This document shows positions 1 through 10,562 of a stretch of 64,000 nucleotides of DNA, in pieces. Each line of letters begins with the position of its first letter. Positions within the stretch are counted from its first letter, which is position 1. Location: the NCBI RefSeq assembly GCF_026210795.1, contig NC_089438.1, forward strand, positions 3,803,501 to 3,867,500, in the 5' to 3' direction. Both the position numbers and the translations under genes were made by a program. The notes under the pieces are model-generated. The model was not told the DNA's origin. It did no database searches and was given only the letters and a program-made list of their open reading frames with translations. Source of the DNA: Rhizophagus irregularis (lineage: Eukaryota; Glomeromycota; Glomeromycetes; Glomerales; Glomeraceae).

Positions 1-235
1 TAAATGATCTTTATTTGTTAGACAACGAGAATATATTTCACAATTTTAGAATTAAATATATGATCATTTCTTTAATATGCAGTTATTGCATGCATGCTGA
101 AAATTAATGATTATATGGCTGACATCAAAACACGGCACAAATATAATCTACTCCTTCTCCTAACAATATACTATCACGTGACAAAAGATTTAACCAACAT
201 CTGTAAAAATATACAAGAGAACGTGTGGAAGTTAC

Positions 236-371
236 CTGTGCAGGATTCGTCAATAGTTTGTCTTTGCTGTGGAAGTGCTTTTTTTTTAGCCTTTTGTTTA
301 TCTAAGGAATTACGAAAATTCTTATCAATCACATCAATAGCTTGCTTAAAGTTACATTGTTTTAAGGCCAT
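236..371 (-). CDS. Probable first exon of a small unidentified gene
   Basis: A minus-strand reading frame starts at an ATG in a strong CCACCATGG context (371) and encodes a lysine-rich helical start, MALKQCNFKQAIDVIDKNFR, running about 45 codons to a possible donor (CACAG then GTAACT) at 236/235. Beyond it a TTTTCAG acceptor near 101 and an AATAAA-like signal near position 10 would allow a short last exon, but the continuation is not compelling. The gene would diverge from the coiled-coil gene at 754, with a pyrimidine-rich tract (630-700) between them. I do not recognise the protein. The plus-strand ORF over the same bases has no sensible composition and is taken as a shadow. Confidence 0.35.
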
Positions 372-753
372 GGTGGACTTGGGCTTATCATCATCGTCTA
401 CATTGACTACTTATTTTCCTCACAACAATCTATATAACGAAGAACATTTAACAAATATCAAACATTATCAATCAGTTGCATGCATGTGTGTTATGTGTGT
501 GGTGTTGTTTTGCTTTCCCTCACTCTTTTTTCAATAAAAATTATAAAATACAATTCCAATCAGAAAACAGACTAACCATCTTTGTACAACAAGGCAAAAA
601 TGATTTTATGATGATTATTGTGGAAGGTAGATCTTTCCCCTTTTTCTTCCTTCTCTCTCGTCCCCCTTTCCCTTTCCCCTTTCTCATTTTCTCTCAAGAC
701 GACACACAAGACTACAACTATCAACATCCGTCAAGGATACAATCAAAAGAAAA

Positions 754-1002
754 ATGACATTATCAACTATTTCATCACTAGAACTCAGAAAAAAGATCAA
801 ACAAATGGAGGCAACGTATAACATGTTAGCTATAAAATATCAAGAACTTGAAAACTGCATGAAAAACAACAATAATCAACAAAAAGATACGAAACAAAAC
901 ATTGTCAACCTCCAGACAAACGTTACTAGTTTGGAACAAAATTTCCAATTATACAAACAAACCCAAACTCAAATGAACCAAAAAACTAGATCTCATTATT
1001 AA
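754..1002 (+). CDS. Small coiled-coil protein, 82 aa, function unknown
   Basis: The ORF begins MTLSTISSLELRKKIKQMEA and is rich in K, Q, N and E with heptad-like spacing of L/I/M from about residue 10 to 75, so most of it should form a single coiled coil. There is no signal peptide or membrane segment. The start is the first ATG after a CT-rich stretch (about 630-700) of the kind seen upstream of fungal genes, and an A-rich leader. It ends RSHY before a TAA. It may be complete or the first exon of a longer gene; no good downstream exon was found. Function cannot be assigned. Confidence 0.45.
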   Translation: MTLSTISSLELRKKIKQMEATYNMLAIKYQELENCMKNNNNQQKDTKQNIVNLQTNVTSLEQNFQLYKQTQTQMNQKTRSHY

Positions 1003-1372
1003 CAAAATAACAAATACATTTATACCATCTCAACCAAAACAATACCAATACGAAATTCTTTCCCTTTTTATCTTTGTCTATTACCAGATCAATGGCTTTT
1101 TGATTAATCCAAAATAATAGATTTCACACTGGTTACGAAAATTATAATTCTTCTCTTCTCCTTTTCTTTGAATATTTAGAATGGAAAACTGAAAAAAAGA
1201 AGATATAAAACTAATTAGCAAGAAAATCACCTCCAGGAATTGAACTTGGACACAGATATTGTGGAACCAACGGTGATGGATTTTGTTGAGTTGATAAGTT
1301 ATTAAGGAAAGAAACTCAACAAAGGAATGAAATAAAGGATATCACATGTGAAGAAGGAAATCACATGAGATA

Positions 1373-1620
1373 GATCAAATGATCAAGAAAGGTAAATTTT
1401 ACAAGACAAAGGATCTCTCTGACACCAATTAGCACCGTGCAATGCTTCATGGGCGATGCAAACGATCCCCTTGTAAAATTTATCTATCTAAGAATGATCA
1501 AATGATCAAGAAAGGGTAAATTTTTACAAGACAAAGGATCTCTCTGACACCAATTAGCACAGTGCAATGCTTCATGGGCGATGCAAACGATCCCCTTGTA
1601 AAAATTATCTATCTAAGAAT
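1373..1620. repeat. Tandem duplication of a ~123-bp hairpin-forming unit
   Basis: Unit 1 spans 1373-1495 and unit 2 spans 1496-1620. Each contains inverted arms about 88 nt apart: AAATTTTACAAG (1394) pairs with CTTGTAAAATTT (1470), and inner GGATC pairs with GATCC. In unit 2 the left arm has five T instead of four and the right arm has five A instead of four, so pairing is kept. The loop carries a shared segment around GCAATGCTTCATGGGC. No coding potential. It could be a pair of small MITEs or a structured RNA. Confidence 0.7.
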
Positions 1621-2516
1621 GGCCAAGTATTCCCAAGTTGACCAAAGGGTAAAGATTACGTCTCCATGCTATATTTGGTAAGCCATGGACCTAGCTACGT
1701 AATATAAAATTATTTAATTAAATAATGTCTAAATTATTGGGAATTTTCAAAGGTATTTTTTAAATCAACTATCAAATCAATTTTATGTTTGTAAAAAGAA
1801 AGTGAAGATAAAAGAAATAATATTATGAAATGAGTTAACTCATAAAGAAAATCAAGAAAATAAAGAAGAGAATCAAGAAATAAAAGATTAATTGACATAG
1901 CAAGAGAATATTGTGATAATAATAAAAGTTTTGAAATAAGAAAATGTTTAAAAAGAGAGAGATTTGATAGAAGATTTGATGGATGAAATTGTTGGAGGAG
2001 TAGAGAGAGATTTGAGAGAGAGAGATTTAAGGAAAGGAAAAAGAAAGTATTAATTATGGCTTTTATCAATATCAAGAGCAAAATGAGTGTATTGGTGAGA
2101 AGATTTGTATATATGAATAAAAATACAAAAAGAATGTATAAGTAAGTAATGAATATTGATAAGTATTGAGAGGTAAATGGTTCAGCAGATTGAAGATGGT
2201 ATGGAAAACATTTATCAAGAGGAATAGTATTTAAAGGAGTATTGATGAAATTTGCACACATTTGGTAAGACATTTTAGATTTTAGTAATATTTGAGAAAA
2301 TTCAAATTGAAAATTTGGTTGAAAATTTGATTGTAAATTTGATTGTAAATTTGATTGTAATATATATTTGAAAAAAAATTGAAAGTTTGTTTGATTTTTA
2401 TTTTCCCTTGAGAAAAATTTAAGGGTATATATATACTTGTAAAAACCCTTGATACATAGTGACTCATAAAAAAAGATTGAGATTATGTATGAGTCACATT
2501 GCGGCTTATAATACAT
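1621..2516. other. Low-complexity AT-rich region with purine-rich stretch and 12-bp repeats
   Basis: The plus strand is GA-rich from about 1800 to 2100. At 2311-2360 there is a short tandem repeat of TTGATTGTAAAT-like units. The minus strand stays open for 260 codons (2516-1734), but the translation is almost only L, S, F, N and I with no domain, which is what the purine bias alone would give. I do not call a gene here. Confidence 0.5.
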
Positions 2517-3626
2517 ACAATCTATAATATTGTGTAATTAATATATTATTTAACTAATATTTTGACTAATATCTATGATCATAATTTATTGATTTTATAA
2601 AATCTATTATCTTCAGTATTTTTTCGTAATATATCTCATTTTAAAACCACATAAAAAAATATATTTTACAATTCATATTACGCGTAACATTCAAAAATTT
2701 TGTGTAATTCGTGTTGGATTCTTTTGCAAAGATGTAAGTTGTGAATTTAATAATGTCATTAGGATTGTACAAGAGTTAAAGCTAAAAATCTCGGATGATT
2801 TTAACCAGATATATAAAAAATTCAGATTATCATAAATGATCAGATTATTGCACATCACAAGTTTAGAGTCTCTAAATTATCAAAATCATTTTAAGGTCTT
2901 TCGCAGAAATGAGTCATGGGTATGGTAGTACGGAAACTTTCCTGCAGATCGATTTTCTGCGGCTTGTGTAAATCGTCAAAACTAATATGATAAATTATTT
3001 CGTTCGCGTCCCATTTTACGTTCTAGGTTGGTTTATCTATTCTTGATTATACTATCCTAAACACCTTTAACAAAAATTGTTAGACACGATATATTTTCAT
3101 TGTGGCTTTTTTCTTTATGAGTTGATTTAGTATAATTGAAAACTTTTATGTATTAATAGTTTTCAGAGATGTCGAAATTTGGCTGATTTTTTTTGGTCGT
3201 TTGTTAATTAACACACAATTAAAGTTTAAATTTTTGCTAAACTTAAACTTTTATTAAAATTAGTCATTTTTTCCCTTATTTCTCGAACTCGAACTACTAC
3301 TAAGATATATTTGTCAAATCGAAATATTATTAACTTAGCGTTTCGTAGGAATATCTGTTAGGACGAAACTGGTCTTGGAGGTAAAGAAATTTTATTTTAT
3401 TTTATTTTATTTATTATAGTAACGTATTAACATTTCTCTGCTATTATTTTATTTGTGGGAATACCGGACTTTAAAGTAAAGAAGTAGGGAAAGTGTTAGT
3501 TAATTCTTTAAGAAATGTTTAAAGTGTGGCTTAGATATAAAAGGTTGCTTTGAATTTGAATCGATCCATAATCTGAATCTTGTGTAACATCCAGATCTAG
3601 AGTTCATTTCATTTGGTTTTAGCATT
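2517..3626. other. Gene-poor AT-rich DNA
   Basis: No credible ORF or exon chain on either strand. A short TTTTA run of repeats lies at about 3390-3412. Nothing else recognised. Confidence 0.5.
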
Positions 3627-4328
3627 ATGGCAAAGGCTTTTAGTGAGGATTTGATGAAATGAAGGTTTTTCTGTAAAAGATTATTTTATATAAGCGGTAC
3701 AAATTTGAATTTGTTGTTATATAAAGTTATAAACTATTATTTACTTGGACTCTTGGAGAATGATGTTAAAAGATTTAGAAGAAAAAGTACTGGGGCTAAA
3801 AAAAAATTTTAATAACTCTATGAGGATGTATATTTACTGTAGATGAAATTGCTGCTAAGATGACATTAGTATTGGAAATTTTGTTTCAATTACAACCATA
3901 TAGAGATCTTTGGAATTATTACACGAAAAAAGTTAAGTTTATTTATTCTATATTTTAACAATTACTCTGCGTTAATAATTTTAAAGTTAGAAAAAGCTGC
4001 AAAGAAAAGAAATGATATTTTGCGTGGATATTATATTATAATCTTCAGAATGTATTTTCAATCTGAATGGTTAAATCTTTGTTGATGAAAGTGCAAAAGA
4101 TGAACGAACTTCTTATCATCAACATATAGCCATTCATCACGAAATCATGTCAGCTATAGTATTAAAAAATTTGTATTTCCTATATTTCCAGCATTATCTT
4201 TAGGGATGCATTTATTTCACCGAATATCGTCATACTGAGGATTATTTAACCTACAATTGTTTCATCAACGGTCATTTCACTGATAGGAACATTTCATTGA
4301 CAGGTTATATCACCGACGAATATATAAT

Positions 4329-4388
4329 AGTTATTCGGCACGAAGTGCGAATAACTGTGATCAATATAACAAGCTACCTTCAGGTAGC
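4329..4388. repeat. Two adjacent strong hairpins
   Basis: At 4329-4356 the arms AGTTATTCG and CGAATAACT flank an inner GCAC/GTGC stem. At 4373-4388 GCTACC and GGTAGC pair around a TTCA loop. A related CAGTTATTCGGC follows at about 4390. They sit inside the Mutator-like element; no coding sequence. Confidence 0.65.
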
Positions 4389-4420
4389 GTCAGTTATTCG
4401 GCTCAAAGCGCCAAAAAAGT

Positions 4421-5264
4421 AATTTATCCAGAATCACGTGATTTGAAATATTGCGATTTAAAATAAAATTTTTGAGCATCCTTATCCTGGGCCACGGTCC
4501 AGATGCTTATCCTGGACCAGCAAATCTAATTGGATGAGATTGTTTTGTGTAACATTTGTCTTGGAAAAAAAAACAATTCGCGTTTTTTTTTAAAAAAAAG
4601 GTACGAAATGCCTTTTTTTAAAGCATTTAATACTACCATTTTAAAGTAATATGTTATTTAAAATTTGTACTTTGGTATGCATTTTATTAAACTTTATTAA
4701 TAAATAAGTAAAATTGCATATATAACTTTATAAAAAAGGTCTTTACATTATTTTTTACTGTAATTTTATTATTAAAATTATTTTAACGTTAATATCAAAA
4801 CAAAAGTACAAAGTAATAGTATTATATTAGCTTTAAAAGTTTTGTTATAAATGTGTAATTTACAACCTTTTTTGAACAACTTTGCTTAACCCCAAAACTT
4901 AAAAAAAAAACACTTGATTTCCAGAATAATATCAATATATCATAAAACTCTTCAAAAAGAAAATAAAAAACATTTAGTATTATCATAAAACTACAATAAA
5001 TACAATTAAAATTAAAATATACAAACTGAAATGAAATATGAAATACTAAGTACTAACATACCACAAAAAAGAATAGAGAAAGAGTGAAAGATAGGAAGAG
5101 TAAGAGATAAAATAAAGTATGCCGGAGTTATGTAATAAAAGGGCTGATTAGCCAATCAAAAGTTGACTGGTCCAGAATAAGCATCTGGACCGGTGGATCA
5201 GGTTAAGGATGGCCAAAATTTTTTAATTATAAAAATCACATGATACCGGGTAAATAAATAACTT
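4421..5264. mobile_element. Nested inverted-repeat element of ~845 bp
   Basis: Long imperfect inverted repeats face each other: around 4421-4530 with CATCCTTATCCTG and GGTCCAGATGCTTATCCTGG, and around 5160-5264 with the same words in reverse complement. The outer edges resemble each other (TTTATCC then ATCACGTGATTT; the right end mirrors this). The interior is AT-rich and non-coding, so this is a MITE-like or deleted DNA transposon. No clean target duplication was found. Confidence 0.6.
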
Positions 5265-5365
5265 TATAATAAAAGATTCATTGATTATTTAGTATAAGAC
5301 TAGTTTTCTCCCCATATGATTTAACCCAGGTAACATCACCTACGTAAAATTAAATCATGTAGATT

Positions 5366-5452
5366 AGTTAGGGTTAGAGTTAGGGTTAGGGATTGGGTTA
5401 GGGGATTAAGATTAGGATTAGGATTAGGGTTAGGATTAGGATAAGGTTTGGG
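5366..5452 (+). repeat. Degenerate interstitial telomere-like tract
   Basis: About 14 imperfect copies of TTAGGG and variants (TTAGAG, TTAGGAT, TTAGGATTAGG) in one orientation. TTAGGG is the usual fungal telomere repeat. The tract is short, degenerate and internal, next to the palindrome GGTGACGTCACC at about 5537, so it is not a chromosome end. Confidence 0.7.
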
Positions 5453-6113
5453 TTCGCTGGAGTTATTAAATTTGATGATGTCATTTTAAATTAAAATTTC
5501 CAGTTATAAAAGTTATAAATTTTATTTTTTAGTACAGGTGACGTCACCTAGGTGACATCTCCCAGAGAGAAAGTTAGCAAAATTCGATTATTTATTTTAT
5601 TTTTTATTAATATTAATTACTCAATATTATTATACGCTAAATACATTTATTCAATGTATAACGTATAATTTCATATCATAATACTGCTTATATATACAAT
5701 AAACAATGTATTTATACTTAATAAAAAAAATAATAACGTATTTAACATATAATATAGATCATTACTCTTAACATTAAAATTAGTTATAAAAATATATTAA
5801 TAAACAAAAAAAATCATGCTTACAATTTGTGAAGCTGATTCAATAAAGTAAAAATAATAAAATTTGGTGAAATGATTTTAGGTGATATAATTTTTGGTGA
5901 ATAGCCCTGTGAAAAATGATCAAATGATTTTCGGTGACCTCTGTCTGTAAGTTGACTGTCGGTGAAATAATTGTCGGTGAAAGAAATCAAATCCCTTATC
6001 TTTAGATGAAATGATGGTAATAAAGAGAGATTTACAAGATTTTGTATTACATGGTGTAAAATATTAGATCTAATATAAAGCTTATGAAAAAATAAAGTAT
6101 GAAAGATTCATAA

Positions 6114-6632
6114 TTCGGCAACATGTGTAATATTTTTATATTTAATTTCGGGTACAAAATGACATCGTATACAAAAATATCGTATTATAAAAAATTTTCA
6201 AATTGCGCTAAAAATCATAAATGTTATGTATTTTTTTTTTACTGGGAAAAAATTTTTTTTTTATATAAATTCGTTTTTATGTTTTACTTGGGGCACCCGT
6301 GGGTTCCAGCGGTGAAACTGCACATAAAATTTTAACAATTTAAAACTGTGGCACTTTTTGCCACATCATTTCATTTATCAAGAACGATACCCGTGGAATA
6401 ACAATATTAATATACGGACCAGAACGATCATCACTTGATTAGTCAACTAAACTTTTAATTATACTTTTTATAAGCTTATTAGATCTAATATCAAATTCAG
6501 ATTTTAATATCAAATTAATATAACTAATTAATTCTACATTAGCTCTGTTCAATTCCGGTTGGTTGCATTTTTCGGTCGGGTTTATTTGTCTGATTTTTTG
6601 CGTAACACGTGAAATATACATGTTGCCGAAAT
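6114..6632. mobile_element. Inverted-repeat MITE-like element, ~520 bp
   Basis: TTCGGCAACATGTGTAATATT at the left end is mirrored by AAATATACATGTTGCCGAA at the right end. The interior is AT-rich without coding sequence; the 93-codon minus-strand ORF 6720-6439 overlaps the right end and has no recognisable content. The target duplication is unclear. Confidence 0.5.
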
Positions 6633-6768
6633 AATTTTTAATTTCGGACCAATTTCGGCCTTGTGGCATAACTCCACAGTGTGTAAACGTAATCATCTGA
6701 AATTTGTCAGAAGATTTCACTGGATTCAGAGAGTGTAGAGAAGTTCTTAAATAATTTCATCTTACAAA

Positions 6769-7674
6769 TAGTGCTCCGTACGGGTCGGGTTGGTCGGGTT
6801 TGAGGGGATGTTTGAATTCGACTCGAATATTCATGTAACCCGACCCGAATTTTCGGGTCGGCCAACTATGTAACCCGAACTTGACTCGACCCGACTGTAG
6901 TTTGACTCGAATAACCCGGGTTGAACCCGAATTTATATGAAAATATTTTTTTTTGAATTTTTGATTGAAACATGGGCCTTATCAATGCTAATATTTATAA
7001 TATTACGAATAGATCAAGTTTCTCTTAAGTCAAAAGGCTATGACTTAGAGAAAATATGAAAGTTTGATGTAATAATTAAATTTTTTCTTTAAAATATATA
7101 TGTGTATAGTATCAGGTATATAATTTTAAATTTATGGTTTTTAGTTTTGGCAAACTATATTTTGACGGTATTTCCCCAATTACCAATTTTATGTCACCAA
7201 GTTTTTAACTTCTAGAGTTTTAAAGAAATAAATACTAATATTAAGTATATATTTCAATTAAAACATTACATTTAAAATTTTTATGACGATCAATTATGAA
7301 CCAAAATGATAATTTAAAGTTAAAGGTATTAGAAATTGCAAAAATAAAAGCTCACTATGCAAACTTTTCGTTTCCAAGTTGAAATATTGATTCCAATAAG
7401 ATCGATAGTCTTAGACATTATATTAATTAGTAAAGTATTTACAAGTATACAAACTAAACTAAAATAGTTTAGCATAAAATAAAATTTTTTCGTCTGGAAA
7501 AAGACGCGTTCATCCGGGTCACTCGGGTTGTTCTGGGTCAAAGTAATAGTATGACCCTGACCCGACGGGTCGGGTCATGCGGGTCACGGGTCATTAAAAT
7601 TACCAATCCCGACTCGATTTAAAATCCGGGTCGGGTCTATCACCCGGGTCTGACCCGACCCTTTCGGAGCACTA
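6769..7674. mobile_element. hAT-like MITE with GGGTCGGGT-rich ends, 906 bp
   Basis: Terminal repeats TAGTGCTCCG...CGGAGCACTA are flanked by an exact 8-bp duplication, CTTACAAA, at 6761-6768 and 7675-7682. The first and last ~150 bp are packed with GGGTCGGG/CCCGACCC words that can form many stems. An 8-bp duplication and a TAGNG end are hAT hallmarks. No transposase remains inside. A second member of the family is at 48212-49031. Confidence 0.8.
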
Positions 7675-7842
7675 CTTACAAATGTTGTTGCGGTTAATTT
7701 TTTAAATCTTTCTATTTTTGGTTTGAAAGAATTTATGAAAACTGATAAACCGAACCCAAGAAAAAAAACAAGAAAAACATTGGTTTATGCTTTATTAAAA
7801 AAAGAAGGAAAACCGCTTCAAATTTCTTGTACCAAAGAATAA
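7675..7842 (+). pseudogene. Decayed coding fragment next to the MITE, family unknown
   Basis: Directly right of the MITE the plus strand reads open for 55 codons, including NFLNLSIFGLKEFM and KKTRKTLVYALLKKEGKPLQ, ending at a TAA (7842). Composition looks like real protein rather than AT-rich noise. Left of the MITE the same frame meets a stop within six codons, so the gene seems to have been dead or frameshifted at insertion. No family could be named. Confidence 0.35.
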
Positions 7843-9938
7843 TTTAACCTATAAAAGGACATTATCTAATATTATTTTTTCTTATCCGTTATATGCATCA
7901 TTTATTTTAAAGAATTGAAAAGAAAATTATTAATATTAATAATAAATGCTAACCAAATGAAAATAAATGGTCATGAGGTGTAACAATATGATTTTGTAAA
8001 ACTTTAACATGCACTTGAATTCCATATTATTTAGTCAAAGACAAAATTACTTTATAGGCGTTATTTGAATTCCATATTATTTAGTCAATGACCAAATTAA
8101 CTTTATAAGCGTTATTTAAATTTTGCGTAACCGTTACACTAAATTCAAATACATTTCATTAAATAAATCTAATAAATCTAATATATAAAATTTTAATAAA
8201 CTGCTACTAATAAAGAAATACGTTAATCAAAAAAAAAAAATTTCAATAAACTGCAATAATTACACAATACAAAATTACACAAAATAACAATGCCTAATTA
8301 TTTTGATTTTCTTTAGGTATTAAAAAAATCATTTTTTAAAATCCAAATGATTAACAAAATGATCATCGCCATGCTAAAATTCGTGAAAACCGAAGATTTT
8401 CCTAAATGATTACGCATAAAAAGGAAAAATTACGCTATGTTGTAGCACGCTATGTTCACATAATTTTGAATCAGTATATTTAATTACGATAAAGTTTGAT
8501 AAGTGTAGATTATTCATGAATTTAAATTCTATTAACAGTTATGTATCTAATGATAAACTGATAACGACTAACCAAACTAGGGAAAATGTTAATAATGAGA
8601 ACAATACTTATGTAGCTATTAGCTTGCACAACAGCATCACCCCATGACAATTATCATATAATCATATTACAATATTATCAAATCCAATTAATACTAAATT
8701 TGGTAACTTGGTAATTAGAACGGCGAAAGTATATGCCATTAATTCACGGATAACTAAACTACATTTAATCGAGAATACTATACAATAATGTTGATCATTT
8801 AATTATGTACAATTCACGTCTCCACATGAAAATCACTAATAAAGAACATCCTTCCAGTTTTAGAAAGATTTCTCGGAAGCCGTATTGTGTAACAAGACGA
8901 TCACAATCAGTTTGAGTTTAGGCATTTTTTTTTATAGCGATAAATTGCACGTAATATCTTGTATAAAAAGTATTGCTCTATTAACTTTGGATAACTTAAA
9001 AGAGGTTTAAAATTCAGATATATTTATTTATATTATATGTTGCCGCTTTCAAAATCACGTATTGTATCTTACAAACTTGAGCTAAAGCTTTTGTTGTCGA
9101 TGAAATTCTAATATATTAGTTATATGGCTAATATACTCGCATATTACTTTCCTAATTTTTCATTGAAAAATTACGTAATAGACAAACAAAGTACTAAAAT
9201 GGTTGTTTGTGATAATTTTGATCTCCTTCAATCTTGTGAATTTTTATAAAATAACGATATATATCCCGAAAATATACAATTTACATAAGGAAATATTAAA
9301 GGGTCAAGATTTAAATAACGACCTAATAAGGTTATGACAAACTAATATTCGAAAATTCTGATATACTGTATATTAACTATATAAAATTCTCTATATGTCA
9401 CCTAAACGCCTATTGTTCATATTTCCAATATATCTGCATACTACCTGCATCTATCTGCATGCACAATAATAAAAAAAAAGTTGAGAAAAAAAAATAAAAA
9501 CATTAAAAAAACTGTCAAGGTAATTAACTGATTGACTAAAATCGGTTATAGTTTTCATATCTATTTGATTATCGAGTCTAATTCAAAATAATAATGCATT
9601 AGAGTGACAAATAACTTTAAAAGTGCATAAAATATATGGAAGTGCATTGCATATATATTTAAAAAATAATAAGCGTTTTTCTTCGCTTTATAATTTATTA
9701 TATTAAAATATAATATATATTAGTAATAAAGAAATGCGTGTTACCAGTATATTGCGTATGAGCTATCTTATATCACCACAAAATAAAAAACACTGAATAG
9801 CGATATGCTGTGCAACTCCTTTAATTCAGTTAATAATGATTCCGCAGCCTTCATTGCTCTATAAAATAGCAAAATTTTTTGTATTTTGAAAGACATTAAA
9901 TTGTAAAAAAAAAATAAAATAAAAATAAAATAAATAAA
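7843..9938. other. Intergenic AT-rich DNA upstream of the HMG gene
   Basis: No gene seen. It contains a 50-bp tandem duplication (8015-8064 and 8065-8114, starting TTGAATTCCATATTATTTAG) and an A/T-rich, poly-A-studded stretch (9880-9938) just before the HMG gene start. Confidence 0.5.
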
Positions 9939-10562
9939 ATGCCTGAAAAAGCTTCCCCGAGTACTAGTCATAGTTTGAATATTCATATTAAAGCTCCGTC
10001 ACAACCTAATATAACTGTTGATGATTTGTTGTCAAGGAAGAAACTACCTGACGGAACAAATAAAAGAGTTCCCTGCGCATTTATTATTTATCGAATGGCT
10101 TTACAACGCGAACTTAAATCTAGAGGTCATAAGCTTACTTTGCCTCAAGTTTCTGTCATGGCGGCTGACGCATGGAAGATTGAACCTGAAGAAGTCAAAC
10201 AAGGATATATTAAATTATCTAATGATGCAAAAGCTCGTTATAACGAAACACAAAGACGAAATAGCTCCATTATTGAAAATACAGGCGATAACAACACGGA
10301 TCTTCCTGATAATGTCATAACAGATGAAAGTTCGTTTAATGATGTTGTTGGTCCTCACTTTTTCATTTTAGCACCCGAAAATACGTTAAACTTTGATTCT
10401 TCTAACAATTATATTGCTACCGAAAATTATTACAATAATATTGGTAATTTAGAAATTAATAATAACCTTACAGCCTTTGAATCTTCATTAGTTGAGCGTG
10501 TTCGTATATTGGAAGGTCATCTAAATTTAGTGGCTGAATTTTTGGGAGTTCAACTTTGGTGA
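9939..10562 (+). CDS. HMG-box protein, MATA-HMG type, 207 aa
   Basis: This intact, intronless ORF encodes a DNA-binding protein expected to act in the nucleus. After a Ser/Thr-rich tail and the pre-box motif VDDLLSRKK (about residues 27-35), the HMG box runs from about residue 43 to 108, with KRVPCAFIIYRMALQRELKS, LPQVSVMAADAWK and a helix ending AKARYNE. The pattern fits the MATA-HMG subgroup, which is strongly expanded in Rhizophagus and related to fungal mating-type and sexual-development regulators. The C-terminal half is Asn-rich and low in known domains, ending EGHLNLVAEFLGVQLW. The start is the first ATG after an A-rich leader. Most members of this expansion have no proven mating role, so no such function is claimed. 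Confidence 0.85.
   Translation: MPEKASPSTSHSLNIHIKAPSQPNITVDDLLSRKKLPDGTNKRVPCAFIIYRMALQRELKSRGHKLTLPQVSVMAADAWKIEPEEVKQGYIKLSNDAKARYNETQRRNSSIIENTGDNNTDLPDNVITDESSFNDVVGPHFFILAPENTLNFDSSNNYIATENYYNNIGNLEINNNLTAFESSLVERVRILEGHLNLVAEFLGVQLW

Larger units (their letters stand above)
4203..5995. mobile_element. Non-autonomous Mutator-like element, 1793 bp, 9-bp target duplication
   Basis: The ends are inverted repeats, GGGATGCATTTATTTCACCG on the left and, read in reverse complement, GGGATTTGATTTCTTTCACCG-like sequence on the right. They are flanked by TTATCTTTA at 4194-4202 and 5996-6004. Both subterminal regions carry repeated GGTGAAATGAT-like motifs in opposite orientation (4213-4320 and 5862-5990). 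There is no transposase ORF. The 9-bp duplication points to the Mutator superfamily; the superfamily call is inference. It holds nested hairpins, another inverted-repeat element and a telomere-like tract. Confidence 0.7.
3627..6056 (+). pseudogene. Decayed IS630/Tc1-type DDE transposase, split by a Mutator-like insertion
   Basis: The relic starts MAKAFSEDL at 3627 and shows, in shifting frames, a helix-turn-helix part (ENDVKRFRRKSTGA near 3760; VDEIAAKM near 3842) and then the catalytic core piece IFVDESAKDERTSYH (about 4077-4121), whose D is the usual first DDE-family aspartate. Several frameshifts and stops are present, so it is dead. At 4202 the frame reading FPALSL is cut by a 1793-bp element flanked by the 9-bp duplication TTATCTTTA. 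Removing the element and one copy of the duplication continues it as LDEMMVIKRDLQDF to a stop at 6056. Assignment to a DDE_3-like family comes from general familiarity with such proteins in glomeromycetes. Confidence 0.7.

Noticed and set aside
94-537. 147-codon plus-strand ORF
   Set aside because: Composition is Cys/Leu-rich and erratic, it overlaps the better-supported minus-strand start at 371, and no family resemblance is visible.
1734-2516. 260-codon minus-strand ORF
   Set aside because: Almost only L, S, F, N and I; follows from the purine bias of the other strand and an internal 12-bp repeat.
5366-5452. Chromosome end
   Set aside because: The TTAGGG-like tract is short and degenerate, and unique sequence continues on both sides.
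7329-7541. 70-codon minus-strand ORF
   Set aside because: Lies inside the hAT-like MITE, crosses its GGGTC repeats and has no counterpart in the second family member.
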